Under the pieces are notes generated by a model that saw nothing but the letters and a program-made list of their open reading frames with translations, ran no database searches and had not been told where the DNA came from. This document shows, piece after piece, positions 9,304 to 18,118 of a stretch of DNA of 64,000 nucleotides (its first letter is position 1; every line of letters begins with the position of its first letter). A program made the position numbers and the translations under genes. The stretch is from contig CALGLE010000037.1 of NCBI GenBank assembly GCA_937930305.1, positions 18,089 through 82,088 of the forward strand, in the 5' to 3' direction. Origin of the DNA: an uncultured Granulosicoccaceae bacterium (GTDB lineage Bacteria > Pseudomonadota > Gammaproteobacteria > Granulosicoccales > Granulosicoccaceae).

Positions 9304-9734
9304 ACCGTCCACGCTTTTCTTGTTAGTTAATACGACACGAAAATTATGTGTTCCGTTCCCAAGCTATCGGCGAATTTCCCAGCTCTTTAATGCTCTTTGA
9401 CAGCTTCAGATTTGCAGCATTGCCGGTTGTGGGCGGTCTCAAATATTTTTTTCTACTTTTTTAAAAATTATTTTTTCATCTATCAGTGGATTTATAACTG
9501 TTGAGCGCATCACATTAATTACGGGAATCAATAGCTTGGAAGGTTAACTTAAAAACTGGTTCACATAATCGGGCCTTTTGTGTGTCAGTAACTCGACTTC
9601 TGCGTGCCTATTCTCTTGCTTACCCATGCGATAAACTGCGGACGAGCCGATAAGAGCTCAGCGCTGACAAATAGATCAGCAAAAATGAATGTAACCGTTG
9701 TAGTTGTTACAACCGAGGATTGGGTTGTTTGGGG
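9304..9734. other. Non-coding stretch, AT-rich
   Basis: No gene is seen. The segment holds an AT-rich tract at about 9441-9480 with several runs of T and A. It lies between two divergently oriented genes and so must carry their promoters, but I could not assign convincing -35/-10 pairs. No tRNA or terminator is evident. Confidence 0.6.
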
Positions 9735-10385
9735 ATGAGAATGATTGGCACTCTGCGAAGAGCAAGTGCTGTGGTCGCGCTCAGTGCGTTGGGATTGCTA
9801 ACGCACGGCACTGGCGTAGCAGCACCCACATGTGAATGGCCAGATGAATCCGCGCTTGAAGCCATATTGCCTGTAGCAACCGATCACGGTAGCCACGCAA
9901 GTGGTGTTGTGGTTGCACCTGATAGAGTACTGACGGCAGCACATGCATTAAACGGTGGGCAACAATATTTTGTGCGCATCGCCGGTGGTTTCAGAAAAGC
10001 TCGCTTGCTCATGAAAAGCGCCGCACACGACTTAGCCGTGTTGGAAGTTGAAACCGGCGCCATCACACCCCTACCCATCAGTGTGGAAGAACCTCTGGCC
10101 AGTCAAACGGTATGGGCTGTGGGTTTTCCGCGTGCGCAAGGCAAAACAACCTCATCAGGGGTTTTCCAGAGAAATCGGCACGGAGCGTTGCACACCAGTG
10201 CTCCGATAGATTCAGGTCAATCTGGTGGTGGGCTGTTGTCGTGTGAGCACGGTCACTATGAGCTCATGGGCATGCTTCGAGGCTATGGTGCTTACCTCAG
10301 CGGCGATCGATATGTAAAGCTGCAAAATCATTCAGTGGCTGTGGCTGCCACCACCATTCATCAATTCGTTAGCACTTTTCGCTAA
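9735..10385 (+). CDS. Secreted trypsin-like serine protease
   Basis: 216-residue S1-family protease. An N-terminal signal peptide is visible (hydrophobic AVVALSALGLLTHG, likely cleavage after GVAA). The catalytic triad is His70 in TAAH, Asp99 in HDLAVL and Ser163 in SGQSGGGL. It is small and lacks the PDZ domain of DegP-type proteases, so it is a stand-alone exported peptidase. The start is ambiguous: ATG at 9735 or 9741, or a TTG at 9720; a GAGG lies at 9715-9718. The stop codon lies inside a 20-bp tandem duplication. Confidence 0.85.
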   Translation: MRMIGTLRRASAVVALSALGLLTHGTGVAAPTCEWPDESALEAILPVATDHGSHASGVVVAPDRVLTAAHALNGGQQYFVRIAGGFRKARLLMKSAAHDLAVLEVETGAITPLPISVEEPLASQTVWAVGFPRAQGKTTSSGVFQRNRHGALHTSAPIDSGQSGGGLLSCEHGHYELMGMLRGYGAYLSGDRYVKLQNHSVAVAATTIHQFVSTFR

Positions 10386-10406
10386 CCGTTAGCACTTCTA
10401 GCTAAA
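10367..10406. repeat. 20-bp tandem direct repeat across a stop codon
   Basis: Two imperfect 20-bp copies, each beginning CGTTAGCACTT, lie head to tail at 10367-10386 and 10387-10406. The first copy contains the end of the protease gene including its stop. It looks like a local duplication; no function is evident. Confidence 0.7.
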
Positions 10407-10522
10407 AACCTTACCGCGTGTCGTACTCCGATCGCGTTGGCGTCGTTCTCATCAGAGTGCAACCCGTCACAAACCCGGACACTAGCGCCTGGCAGTATCC
10501 GCGCGACTATTGAGGTGGATTT

Positions 10523-11926
10523 GTGGCTATCAGCGTATTCGAACTATTCAAAATTGGCATCGGCCCATCCAGTTCTCACACTGTGGGTCCAATGATTGCG
10601 GCAAACTTGTTTGTTGATGAGCTATCGGCAAATTCCAAAGCTAGCCAAGTCGCGCGTATTAAAACGGATTTATTGGGATCCTTAGGTGCAACTGGAAAAG
10701 GTCATGGCAGTGATAAAGCCGTACTGCTGGGACTGTGTGGTGATCATCCTGAAACGGTGAATGTTGAATCCATAGAGCCTCGTTTACAGAGCATTCGAAG
10801 TGCGAAAATTCTTCCGCTGAAATCGGGCTTGAAAATTAAGTTTGATGAGGCGAAAGACCTCATCATGCATAGGCGAAAGAGTTTGCCGTTTCACCCTAAT
10901 GCGGTTTGTTTTGAAGCCTTTGATGCAGGCGGCGAGTCTATTCTGCAACGCACCTATTATTCGGTCGGTGGCGGCTTTGTACTCGATGAGGCAGCAGCCG
11001 AAGGTGATAACCCGATCGTTGCAGACGAAACGGATCTACCCTATCCGTTTACCACGGGCGATGAAATACTCGAACTCTCTAAACAGCATGGAAAATCGAT
11101 TGCCGAAATGATGTTGGCTAACGAATGTGTTTGGCGATCCGAAGAAGAGATACGCAGCGGGCTACTTAAAATTTGGCAGGTTATGCAAGCTTGTGTAGAA
11201 CGCGGTTGCCAACAAAGTGGTGTTTTACCAGGCGGCATGAAAGTTAAACGACGTGCCGCTGAAATGCATCAGTCATTGTCATCGGCACCCGAAGCCTCAC
11301 TGCGTGACCCGTTAACCATAATAGACTGGGTTAATCTTTACGCTTTAGCGGTGAATGAAGAGAACGCAGCGGGTGGGCGAGTGGTTACGGCCCCCACCAA
11401 TGGTGCCGCAGGCATCATTCCAGCGGTTCTGCATTACTACGTGCGTTTTATTCCCGGAGCGAATGATGATGGCGTTATCGATTTTCTGTTAACTGCCGGT
11501 GCTATCGGAATTTTATATAAAGAAAATGCCTCCATCTCAGGCGCAGAAGTGGGATGTCAGGGTGAAGTGGGGTCGGCGTGTTCCATGGCCGCGGGTGCGT
11601 TGGCCGCTGTTACAGGTGGTAATACACTGCAAATCGAAAATGCTGCAGAAATTGGTATGGAACATAACTTGGGGTTAACCTGCGATCCAGTGGGCGGATT
11701 GGTTCAGGTTCCTTGTATTGAACGCAACGCGATGGCGTCGGTTAAAGCCATTAATGCAGCTCGCATGGCACTGCGTGGTGATGGCGAGCATTTTGTCTCG
11801 CTCGATAAGGTCATCAAAACCATGCGCGATACGGGCGCTGATATGAAAACTAAATATAAAGAAACCGCTCGCGGCGGCTTGGCCGTGAACGTTATCGAAG
11901 TGCCAGTAAGTTTCCCCGACTGCTGA
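10523..11926 (+). CDS. sdaA: L-serine ammonia-lyase, iron-sulfur-dependent
   Basis: 467-residue single-chain L-serine dehydratase that converts L-serine to pyruvate and ammonia. The N-terminal beta domain carries [13 protein letters not shown], and the C-terminal catalytic domain carries the [4Fe-4S]-ligand cysteines in [15 protein letters not shown] and [15 protein letters not shown]. The length matches E. coli SdaA. The start is GTG at 10523, with GAGGTGG about 6 bases upstream acting as ribosome binding site. It is monocistronic or paired loosely with the membrane protein gene 53 bp downstream. Confidence 0.95.
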   Translation: MAISVFELFKIGIGPSSSHTVGPMIAANLFVDELSANSKASQVARIKTDLLGSLGATGKGHGSDKAVLLGLCGDHPETVNVESIEPRLQSIRSAKILPLKSGLKIKFDEAKDLIMHRRKSLPFHPNAVCFEAFDAGGESILQRTYYSVGGGFVLDEAAAEGDNPIVADETDLPYPFTTGDEILELSKQHGKSIAEMMLANECVWRSEEEIRSGLLKIWQVMQACVERGCQQSGVLPGGMKVKRRAAEMHQSLSSAPEASLRDPLTIIDWVNLYALAVNEENAAGGRVVTAPTNGAAGIIPAVLHYYVRFIPGANDDGVIDFLLTAGAIGILYKENASISGAEVGCQGEVGSACSMAAGALAAVTGGNTLQIENAAEIGMEHNLGLTCDPVGGLVQVPCIERNAMASVKAINAARMALRGDGEHFVSLDKVIKTMRDTGADMKTKYKETARGGLAVNVIEVPVSFPDC

Positions 11927-11979
11927 TATTGACGGTACCCTGTGGCTTAACTTGCCACTAAGCACTTGGGTATTTCTAA

Positions 11980-12432
11980 ATGAACGCTGTTGCCATTGCT
12001 ATTCACGCCATTGCTGCCGCTGTTTGGGTGGGCGGTATGTTTTTTATGTTGGTTGTGTTTAGGCCGGCGGTACAAACGCTAGAACCGGCTTCCCGTTCTG
12101 CCATGATGGCAACCACCTTGCGAAAATTTTTCCCTTGGGTTTGGATGTCCATTGTCGCTTTACTCGTCACAGGCTACTGGTTGGTGGGGGCCTTAGGTGG
12201 CTTCGGTTCCGTGCCGGGGTATGTGCACATCATGCATATGCTGGGCTGGGTGATGATCGCGCTGTTCGCCTTTATGTATTTCAAACCCAATAAGGTTTTT
12301 CGTGCCGCCATCGAACAGAGTGACAAAGAACAGGCGATGAAAGCCCTGGGAACCGTGCGCACGATTGTTACCGTGAACTTTGTGCTCGGACTGGCAATGT
12401 TCGCCATCGTGACGGGCGGACGTTATTGGTGA
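11980..12432 (+). CDS. CopD-like integral membrane protein
   Basis: 150-residue protein with four predicted membrane helices and paired histidines (AIHAIAAAVWVGGMFF near the N-terminus, HIMHMLGW centrally). This is the pattern of the CopD/YkoY-like family of small membrane proteins. The histidines could bind haem or copper; that is inference from family resemblance. It follows sdaA on the same strand, and no dedicated partner is visible. Confidence 0.7.
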   Translation: MNAVAIAIHAIAAAVWVGGMFFMLVVFRPAVQTLEPASRSAMMATTLRKFFPWVWMSIVALLVTGYWLVGALGGFGSVPGYVHIMHMLGWVMIALFAFMYFKPNKVFRAAIEQSDKEQAMKALGTVRTIVTVNFVLGLAMFAIVTGGRYW

Positions 12433-12842
12433 TTTTTCGCTAAAGGCCCGCCTTGTTGCACCAGTCAATCAGGGCAGTTTGCGCTTTCTGCGCTCGATGT
12501 GAAATATAATGCAGGTGTTGACTGGTCAGCTGATCGATGTTCTACCGACGGATTCATCGTCAGGATTCAATCATTCATTGCGCAATTAAGCGTCACCTTT
12601 TTGTTCAAAAGCGCGCCATAACGCTTGATAAACAACGGATTTACAAATAAATCTCGTCCAGAGGCAAACGTTCAGTTTGGTTTAAGGGAACTCGGGTAAG
12701 GTCTGGTTTCGGTCAGTTTTTGACCGAAATTGAGGTTTGGTTTTGGCTTGGTAAGGAGTGTAGTTGGCTTCTTGGCAAAGGCAACCTCATTCGATCCACT
12801 TTTTCTTTCATCGGGCGTCTTGCCCCGTGAATTGGGCAAGCC
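12433..12842. other. 410-bp intergenic region upstream of msrA
   Basis: No gene is seen. It holds a 9-bp dyad, ACCAGTCAA at 12460-12468 and TTGACTGGT at 12518-12526, which flanks a TATAAT at 12505-12510. A hairpin, CTTGCCC at 12819-12825 with GGGCAAG at 12834-12840, directly abuts the msrA GTG. These suggest a regulated promoter and a structured leader, but neither is proven. Confidence 0.5.
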
Positions 12843-13514
12843 GTGTTTGGACTGGGAAAAAAATCGAGCATACCCGACGCCAGTGAGGCGTTGCCAGACC
12901 GCACCCAGGTGGTGCCGGTGGCAGCCAAGCATTTGGTTACTGGAAACCCGATGCAAGGCCCTTGGCCTGAGGGTTTCGAGGTCGCCATGTTCGGTATGGG
13001 CTGCTTTTGGGGTGTCGAGCGTCTGTTCTGGCAGCAGACCGGTGTTTGGTCAACAGCGGTGGGCTATGCCGGTGGCCATACGGCCAACGCATCGTACCGA
13101 GACATATGCACCGGTATGACGGGGCACAACGAAGTGTGCACGGTGGTGTTCGACCCATCGGTCATATCCTTTGAGGCGCTACTGAAGCTGTTCTGGGAAT
13201 CTCACGACCCCACCCAAGGCATGCGACAGGGGCCCGATCAGGGGGCGCAATACCGATCCGGTATCTACACCTACAGTGACGAGCAGCATGCTCAGGCAAT
13301 CGCTAGCCAAGTAAGGTTTCAGGAAGCCTTAACCGGCTTGGGGTATGGGCAGATAACGACAGAAATTCTTCCAGCCCCTGAGTTCTATTACGCCGAAGAT
13401 GAACATCAGCAGTATTTGCAAAAGAACCCAGGTGGTTACTGCAGTATGCGTGGTACCGGTGCTGCCTGTGTTGAATCGGGCACGACCGGAATAACCCAGA
13501 TGCCTGCCTCATGA
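12843..13514 (+). CDS. msrA: Peptide methionine (S)-S-oxide reductase
   Basis: 223-residue MsrA that repairs oxidised methionine. Catalytic Cys54 is in GCFWG, and recycling cysteines 200 and 209 are near the C-terminus as in E. coli MsrA. The N-terminal ~45 residues (ALPDRTQVVPVA) also match the long enterobacterial form, which supports the GTG start at 12843; an in-frame TGA at 12828 rules out anything earlier. There is no clear Shine-Dalgarno, and a hairpin ends two bases before the start. It overlaps ppk2 by 4 bp (ATGA), so the two are coupled. Confidence 0.95.
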   Translation: MFGLGKKSSIPDASEALPDRTQVVPVAAKHLVTGNPMQGPWPEGFEVAMFGMGCFWGVERLFWQQTGVWSTAVGYAGGHTANASYRDICTGMTGHNEVCTVVFDPSVISFEALLKLFWESHDPTQGMRQGPDQGAQYRSGIYTYSDEQHAQAIASQVRFQEALTGLGYGQITTEILPAPEFYYAEDEHQQYLQKNPGGYCSMRGTGAACVESGTTGITQMPAS

Positions 13515-14395
13515 GTGTTGAATTCACACCCCCAGCGTCCGACTTCCGCGTGCCGTTTGACGGCAAGTTCTCGGTTAGTGATCACGCAACTGCCCCGGCC
13601 GAAGGTGTTGATGATCGTAAAGCGCTGGAGAAACAGTTAAGAAAGTCGGTTAAGCGAATCGCTGATTTACAAAAGAAACTCTATGCCGATAATCGGTTTA
13701 GCGTTCTATTGGTTTTTCAAGCGATGGATGCAGCCGGCAAAGACGGCACCATACGTGCCGTGATGAGTGGTGTTAATCCAGCGGGTTGCCAAGTGCATTC
13801 GTTCAAGTCACCTTCCGACGAAGAGCTTGACCATGACTTCTTATGGCGAACCGCAAAAGCATTACCTGAGCGTGGGCGCATTGGCATCTTTAATCGAAGC
13901 TATTACGAGGAAGTATTAGCGGTTCGTGTTAATCCAGCTTTTTTGGACAAACAACGCCTTCCATCATTAAATGAAAGTGCTGTATGGGGTGATCGATTTG
14001 AATCCATCCGCGAGCATGAGAAGCATTTAACGCGCAACGGCACCGTGGTGCTGAAATTTTGGTTGAACGTTTCTAAACAAGAGCAAAAAGCTCGGTTTAT
14101 GAAACGGCTAACAAACGAAGACCGGTATTGGAAATTTTCCAAACACGATTTAGGTGCCCGCAAAGGCTGGGACACCTACATGGATGCTTATCAAACGTTA
14201 TTGAACGAAACGTCACGTGAAAATGCCCCGTGGTTTGCTTTACCCGCAGACAACAAGCCGTACATGCGCGTGCAAGTGGCGAAAATTATTGAAAACACCT
14301 TGGAAGCCTTACCGCTTGCTTGGCCACAGAAAACACCCGAAGAGCTTGCTCGATTCGGGGATCACATCGAATTTTTGAACAACGAAGCTGGCTGA
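13511..14395 (+). CDS. ppk2: Polyphosphate kinase 2 family protein
   Basis: 294-residue PPK2 that transfers phosphate between polyphosphate and nucleotides. The P-loop-like motif QAMDAAGKDGTIR is near residue 75, Walker B-type GIFNRSYYEEV is in the middle, and the lid region KRLTNEDRYWKFS follows. Single-domain length and motifs fit the nucleoside mono/diphosphate-using class I-III enzymes; the class cannot be fixed by eye. It is coupled to msrA by an ATGA overlap, which suggests a stress-response unit (oxidative repair plus energy recovery from polyphosphate). Confidence 0.92.
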   Translation: MSVEFTPPASDFRVPFDGKFSVSDHATAPAEGVDDRKALEKQLRKSVKRIADLQKKLYADNRFSVLLVFQAMDAAGKDGTIRAVMSGVNPAGCQVHSFKSPSDEELDHDFLWRTAKALPERGRIGIFNRSYYEEVLAVRVNPAFLDKQRLPSLNESAVWGDRFESIREHEKHLTRNGTVVLKFWLNVSKQEQKARFMKRLTNEDRYWKFSKHDLGARKGWDTYMDAYQTLLNETSRENAPWFALPADNKPYMRVQVAKIIENTLEALPLAWPQKTPEELARFGDHIEFLNNEAG

Positions 14396-14430
14396 ATTGG
14401 TCAGCAATTTGCGTACATCGGAGCACCGGC

Positions 14431-14697
14431 ATGACAATGACACTCGCGCAAGGCACACAAATGAATTCGTTTAAGAAAGCGGATCGTATCGACAGCACAC
14501 ACTGCCGTACCACTCTGCCAACCAGCTACGCTGCCTTGGTTGATGAAAATGGTGAAGAAGTGGAAATCACTGACGCTCAAATTCGACGTGCTTTGGAAGC
14601 CGTGGAAAGCCAGCAACAGTTCCCTTACGGATCACGTCATACCGCTCGAGGGCGTTGGGTAGCGGCAAAAGCCCCGGTCCGAAAGTTACACAGCTAA
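14431..14697 (+). CDS. Small hypothetical protein, 88 aa
   Basis: Unrecognised basic protein. The middle segment YAALVDENGEEVEITDAQIR resembles a short regulatory or DNA-associated fold but matches no family I can name. The ATG at 14431 has GGAG at 14420-14423 as ribosome binding site; an internal ATG at 14461 is possible. It follows ppk2 by 35 bp and is probably in the same transcript. Confidence 0.6.
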   Translation: MTMTLAQGTQMNSFKKADRIDSTHCRTTLPTSYAALVDENGEEVEITDAQIRRALEAVESQQQFPYGSRHTARGRWVAAKAPVRKLHS

Positions 14698-14838
14698 GTC
14701 GTCAATCCCTACGAACGTCTCAATATTCTGCGGGTTTTCGGTTTCTTGCCGCATCAATTGTGAACCCTTGAAACGAAAAGGTGATTTTCCGCTAAGGTGA
14801 CCCCAGATTGTTCTCACCCCATTAATTTAGTGTGAATC

Positions 14839-15339
14839 ATGGCCACTTTCGATCAAACCAAACGTCAAACGCTTAAAACCATTGCCGGCACCGGTGCAGC
14901 CGTTGTTGCTGGTCCTCTCGGGTTGGTAAGCGCAGCCGAGGCGGCTCAGCCCAGCACCATCTCTTCCTTACCATCCACTCATGGCTCAGCTCAGTTCGAT
15001 TTGGATCTGCAAATTGTGAGCAGCTCGGGCGTGATGGAAAATAGCTTGATCCTGAAAAACAACACCGACGAGACCATGCACATTGCGCGTTTTCGCAGTG
15101 ACAATATCGTGTTTAATAACCACGTCGTTTCTCTGTCAGAGATTACCGCTGATGGGCCTATTATTATAAATCCAGGTCAAACCCAATCATTCCAAGTCAG
15201 TTTGGTTCAACTCGGTGATACCGCACCGATGGAATACGTGCACGCCGATCACTGCACCAACCGCGTCACTAACGACTGTGTGGATGTCAAATTAGGCGGC
15301 TTCTTAGTAGATCACGATGTGATGGTGATAACCGCTTAG
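14839..15339 (+). CDS. Exported hypothetical protein with Tat-like leader
   Basis: 166 residues. The N-terminus has KRQTLKTIAG followed by a hydrophobic stretch and AEAAQP, which resembles a twin-arginine leader with Lys-Arg in place of Arg-Arg. The mature part is beta-rich (SLILKNNTDETMHIARFRSD) with two cysteines (HCTNRVTNDC), as in immunoglobulin-like or cupredoxin-like periplasmic proteins. The function is unknown. It converges on the LysE gene with overlapping stop codons at 15336-15339. Confidence 0.7.
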   Translation: MATFDQTKRQTLKTIAGTGAAVVAGPLGLVSAAEAAQPSTISSLPSTHGSAQFDLDLQIVSSSGVMENSLILKNNTDETMHIARFRSDNIVFNNHVVSLSEITADGPIIINPGQTQSFQVSLVQLGDTAPMEYVHADHCTNRVTNDCVDVKLGGFLVDHDVMVITA

Positions 15340-15947
15340 ATAAAAATCAGAATGACGGTAGAGGCCATGATGATAGCCATTACCGTCATAAACCGTCGCC
15401 AGGCGGTATTTGATTGCAGCAGGTGAGACAGTAAATGCCCTGCGGTTGTCCAGAACAGACACACGAATAGATTAAGGCTTAAAAACACAACGAATAATCT
15501 AAGCGCTTCCAGTGTCGGGCTTAGACCGATGCCAAACCCTGCCGCTGCTGCCATGCCAACCGCCCAAACCTTGGGGTTGATCACTTGAAATGTGATCGCT
15601 TGAAGGAGTGTAAAAGGCTTGTCTTTGTCTGCGACACGCCCGGCGCGTCCTGCTCGTGCGGTTTTGAAGGCTAGCCACAGTATCCAAGCCGCAGCTAACA
15701 ACTGAAAAACGAGCTTTAAACTGGGAATCGCCATCAGTGAGGCGCTGATTCCCAGCCCGCTGAAAGCAGCAATAAAACCGGTGCCAATGGGCACACCCAG
15801 TAAATGCGGCAGGGTGCGCTTAAACCCAAATCGAGCCCCTGATGCGGTAAGCATGATGACGTTGGGGCCAGGTGAGAACAGGCCTGCGAATACAAACGCC
15901 AGCAGCGGTAATGATTCAGTCAACGTAGGATCCGAAGTAAGATGCAA
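15336..15947 (-). CDS. LysE-family amino-acid exporter
   Basis: 203-residue inner-membrane protein with about six hydrophobic helices. The N-terminal FSPGPNVIMLTASG matches the RhtB/LysE signature in which GP(N) follows the first helix. The family exports amino acids such as lysine, homoserine or threonine; the substrate is not readable. The gene is divergent from sseA across about 70 bp, so both promoters share that gap. Confidence 0.85.
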   Translation of the reverse strand: MHLTSDPTLTESLPLLAFVFAGLFSPGPNVIMLTASGARFGFKRTLPHLLGVPIGTGFIAAFSGLGISASLMAIPSLKLVFQLLAAAWILWLAFKTARAGRAGRVADKDKPFTLLQAITFQVINPKVWAVGMAAAAGFGIGLSPTLEALRLFVVFLSLNLFVCLFWTTAGHLLSHLLQSNTAWRRFMTVMAIIMASTVILIFI

Positions 15948-16021
15948 TAAGACGAACGTGCTTTGCGAGCTTACCAGCCAAGCACACTCAACGCTTAACG
16001 CTTTCGAACCAGGTAAAAATC

Positions 16022-16888
16022 ATGACCACGATTTCTCCCTTGATCAGCCCGATAGAGCTTCGTGAACACTTGGCCGATGCAGCGTACCCCATTGCCGTGC
16101 TGGATGCGTCGTGGCATCTGCCTGGGGTTGAACGCGATGCTTATGCAGAATTTGAAAAAGAGCATGTGCCCGGTGCGGTGTTCTTCGACATTGATGCCGT
16201 GGTGGACAGCGATTCCGATTTACCGCACATGTTGCCCAGCGCGTCTGATTTTTCCAAAGCGGTGTCGACACTGGGAATCAGTGCCAACCATCGTGTGGTG
16301 GTTTATGACTCCTATGGATTGTTTTCCGCCGCCCGTGTTTGGTGGATGTTTCATGTGTTCGGCCATGCGCAAGTGCAAGTGCTAGACGGTGGCTTGCCCG
16401 GATGGAAAACCATGGGCGGTCGTTTAGAAAGTGGTGTTGGGAAAGTTGAGCCCGTGATGACACCCATACCCGCGCAATTAAATAAACTTGCGGTGTGTGA
16501 TGTTGATGCGGTTTTGCAAGCTGTGGAATTAAATGTTGCGTGCATTTTAGATGCGCGGCCTAAAGCCCGTTTTGACGCCGCTGTTCCGGAACCCAGAAAG
16601 GGATTACGTTCCGGGCACATGCCAGGTGCGCATTCACTGCCCTTCACCGAACTATTGGTCGCCGATGAAGATGGTGTGATGCGATTGAAATCAAAGGAAG
16701 CATTGATAGAAATTTTCAAGCGCCGCAATGTCACCAGTGATTTGCCCGTCATCACAACGTGTGGATCGGGTGTTACCGCAGCCGTTATTACCTTGGCTTT
16801 AAAAATAGCTGGCTATGAGCCCGGTCGTTTGTATGATGGATCATGGACAGAGTGGGGTGGCCGTGAGGATACGCCGATAGAAAGTTAG
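16022..16888 (+). CDS. sseA: 3-mercaptopyruvate sulfurtransferase-type rhodanese
   Basis: 288-residue tandem rhodanese-domain protein. The active-site cysteine is Cys247 in CGSGVTA, the loop typical of 3-mercaptopyruvate sulfurtransferases (thiosulfate enzymes usually have CRKGVTA). The N-terminal rhodanese domain lacks a catalytic cysteine, as usual. It moves sulfur from 3-mercaptopyruvate to acceptors such as cyanide or thiols. It is the last conserved gene before the AT-rich cassette island. Confidence 0.9.
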   Translation: MTTISPLISPIELREHLADAAYPIAVLDASWHLPGVERDAYAEFEKEHVPGAVFFDIDAVVDSDSDLPHMLPSASDFSKAVSTLGISANHRVVVYDSYGLFSAARVWWMFHVFGHAQVQVLDGGLPGWKTMGGRLESGVGKVEPVMTPIPAQLNKLAVCDVDAVLQAVELNVACILDARPKARFDAAVPEPRKGLRSGHMPGAHSLPFTELLVADEDGVMRLKSKEALIEIFKRRNVTSDLPVITTCGSGVTAAVITLALKIAGYEPGRLYDGSWTEWGGREDTPIES

Positions 16889-17104
16889 TTTTGTAGATAT
16901 GATTTGGACAAGGTAGATATTGAACAGTGGCGTTTTATTGAGTTTCTTAAGTTATCTGGGTTTGAGGCTAGTGTGCAGTAAAGGTACTATAAACTGATCG
17001 GCAGTAAGCTACTTGTAGCAGACGTGTGAGGGGCTAAATCTTGTGCGAGAATTTATATCATCAAAATGACGTAGGGTGACACGTCAAATTGCTGTTCATT
17101 TATT
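16889..17104. other. Non-coding left border of the cassette island
   Basis: The gene-free stretch between sseA and the higB toxin runs to 17261. This left part is AT-rich and ends at GTTAGAT (17105-17111), an attC-type R' box. A 7-bp inverted repeat GACGTGT (17021-17027) / ACACGTC (17079-17085) lies inside. A matching R'' box for an attC could not be found, so this may be a degenerate attC, an attI remnant or the insertion point. Confidence 0.45.
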
Positions 17105-17261
17105 GTTAGATTTATACGATTGCCATTTAACAGTAGTACGTTTTTATTCGTTCAACATATTTGAAGAAAGTATTGCATTTTAATTGATGGAATTTTTGAG
17201 AGTTTAGCGAAGTCGCAATAATAAATAGACTAAATATGATCTATGTGATATTCTTTAATTC

Positions 17262-17543
17262 ATGTGGAAAGTGCAGCAACACAGGGATGTAAAAAAGAGT
17301 CTGCGAAAACTCCCAGAACCCGTTCGGCGAGCTTTCACTGTTTGGATTGGTATCGCAGAAACTGAGGGCCCGGTCGGTCTGCGTGCAGCGAGAGGGTTTA
17401 ACGATGAAGCCTTGAAGGGGGTTTGGAAAGGCTGTCGATCATCAAGATTGAACAAACAACATAGAGTTATATATCGGGTGGAAAATGAAGTTGTGACCAT
17501 ATTGGTAATGGATGTAACCGCTCACGACTATCGGAGGAAATAA
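17262..17543 (+). CDS. higB: RelE/HigB-type mRNA interferase toxin
   Basis: 93-residue toxin. The fold signature is FNDEALKGVWKGCRSSRLNKQHRVIYRV split over two strands, with basic catalytic-type residues and a C-terminal HDYRRK. Proteins of this family cleave mRNA on the ribosome. It lies 2 bp upstream of an XRE-type antitoxin, the toxin-first order of higBA and related systems. Cassette 1 of the integron array contains both genes. The symbol names the type; the precise subfamily is not established. Confidence 0.85.
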   Translation: MWKVQQHRDVKKSLRKLPEPVRRAFTVWIGIAETEGPVGLRAARGFNDEALKGVWKGCRSSRLNKQHRVIYRVENEVVTILVMDVTAHDYRRK

Positions 17544-17545
17544 TT

Positions 17546-17821
17546 ATGAAAGCACCTGTACCCTACAATGCTAAAGACTTTGTGTCTGCTGACACGGGCC
17601 TGGTATTGAGTCCAGGAGAAACGATCAAGACACTCAGGGAGATTAGTGGACTGACCCAGGAGGAGCTTTCTGATGAAACTGGAATTCCGCAGACAACGAT
17701 ATCCGCAATAGAAAGTGGTCGAACGAAGCTTGGTGCGGAGAGATCAAAAATATTTGCTGAAGCGTTCGATGTGCACCCTGCAGTAATATTATTTTCGGAT
17801 TGGCGGCGATCCGCAGCTTAA
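17546..17821 (+). CDS. higA: XRE-family antitoxin (HigA-type)
   Basis: 91-residue DNA-binding antitoxin. The central helix-turn-helix is LTQEELSDETGIPQTTISAI, followed by ESGRTKLG. The disordered N-terminal arm (MKAPVPYNAKDF) could wrap the toxin. It would neutralise HigB and repress the cassette promoter. The start is 2 bp after the toxin stop, with AGGA in the toxin's last codons as ribosome binding site. The attC site begins about 30 bp after its stop, the usual tight cassette packing. Confidence 0.87.
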   Translation: MKAPVPYNAKDFVSADTGLVLSPGETIKTLREISGLTQEELSDETGIPQTTISAIESGRTKLGAERSKIFAEAFDVHPAVILFSDWRRSAA

Positions 17822-17851
17822 GGACGTCTCGTCCATAGATCAGAAGTACAA

Positions 17852-17952
17852 ATCTAACGAGGCGCATGCAGCAATCACTGGACCCTGCCCCACAACCTGG
17901 CTACGCCAGAACATGCGTCAGCCTCAAGTGTTCCTGATGGCAAATGTTAGGC
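17852..17952 (+). other. attC recombination site of cassette 1 (101 bp)
   Basis: R'' box ATCTAAC at 17852-17858 (RYYYAAC) and R' box GTTAGGC at 17946-17952 (GTTRRRY) bound an imperfect palindrome. The left arm GCATGCAGCAATCACT pairs, with bulges, with the right arm AGTGTTCCTGATGGC. The left-arm start TAACGAGGCGCATG.AGCAATCACT is nearly identical to the next attC at 18703, as expected for sites in one array. Confidence 0.82.
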
Positions 17953-18064
17953 ATGTCGGAAACATCACCCGGTGTGTGTATCTAATTTATTTGTCAAAGG
18001 CCAAAAGTTTTAGAGTTTTGAAATTGATTTTCGAAATCGCGCTATCAGTTTGGGATCTGTAATG

Positions 18065-18085
18065 GCAATATTTGGCAAATATTGC
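18065..18085. promoter_or_regulatory. Palindromic operator upstream of parD
   Basis: Perfect 10-bp inverted repeat GCAATATTTG-G-CAAATATTGC, 33 bp before the parD ATG. A further half-site TTTTGCCAA lies at 18091-18099. ParD antitoxins are ribbon-helix-helix repressors that bind such palindromes, so this is very likely the autoregulatory site. Confidence 0.7.
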
Positions 18086-18118
18086 TATTCTTTTGCCAAT
18101 CCTAAACGAGACACGGCC

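Noticed and set aside
9441..9480. AT-rich tract considered as an origin or phage attachment site
   Set aside because: No DnaA boxes, repeats or integrase were seen.
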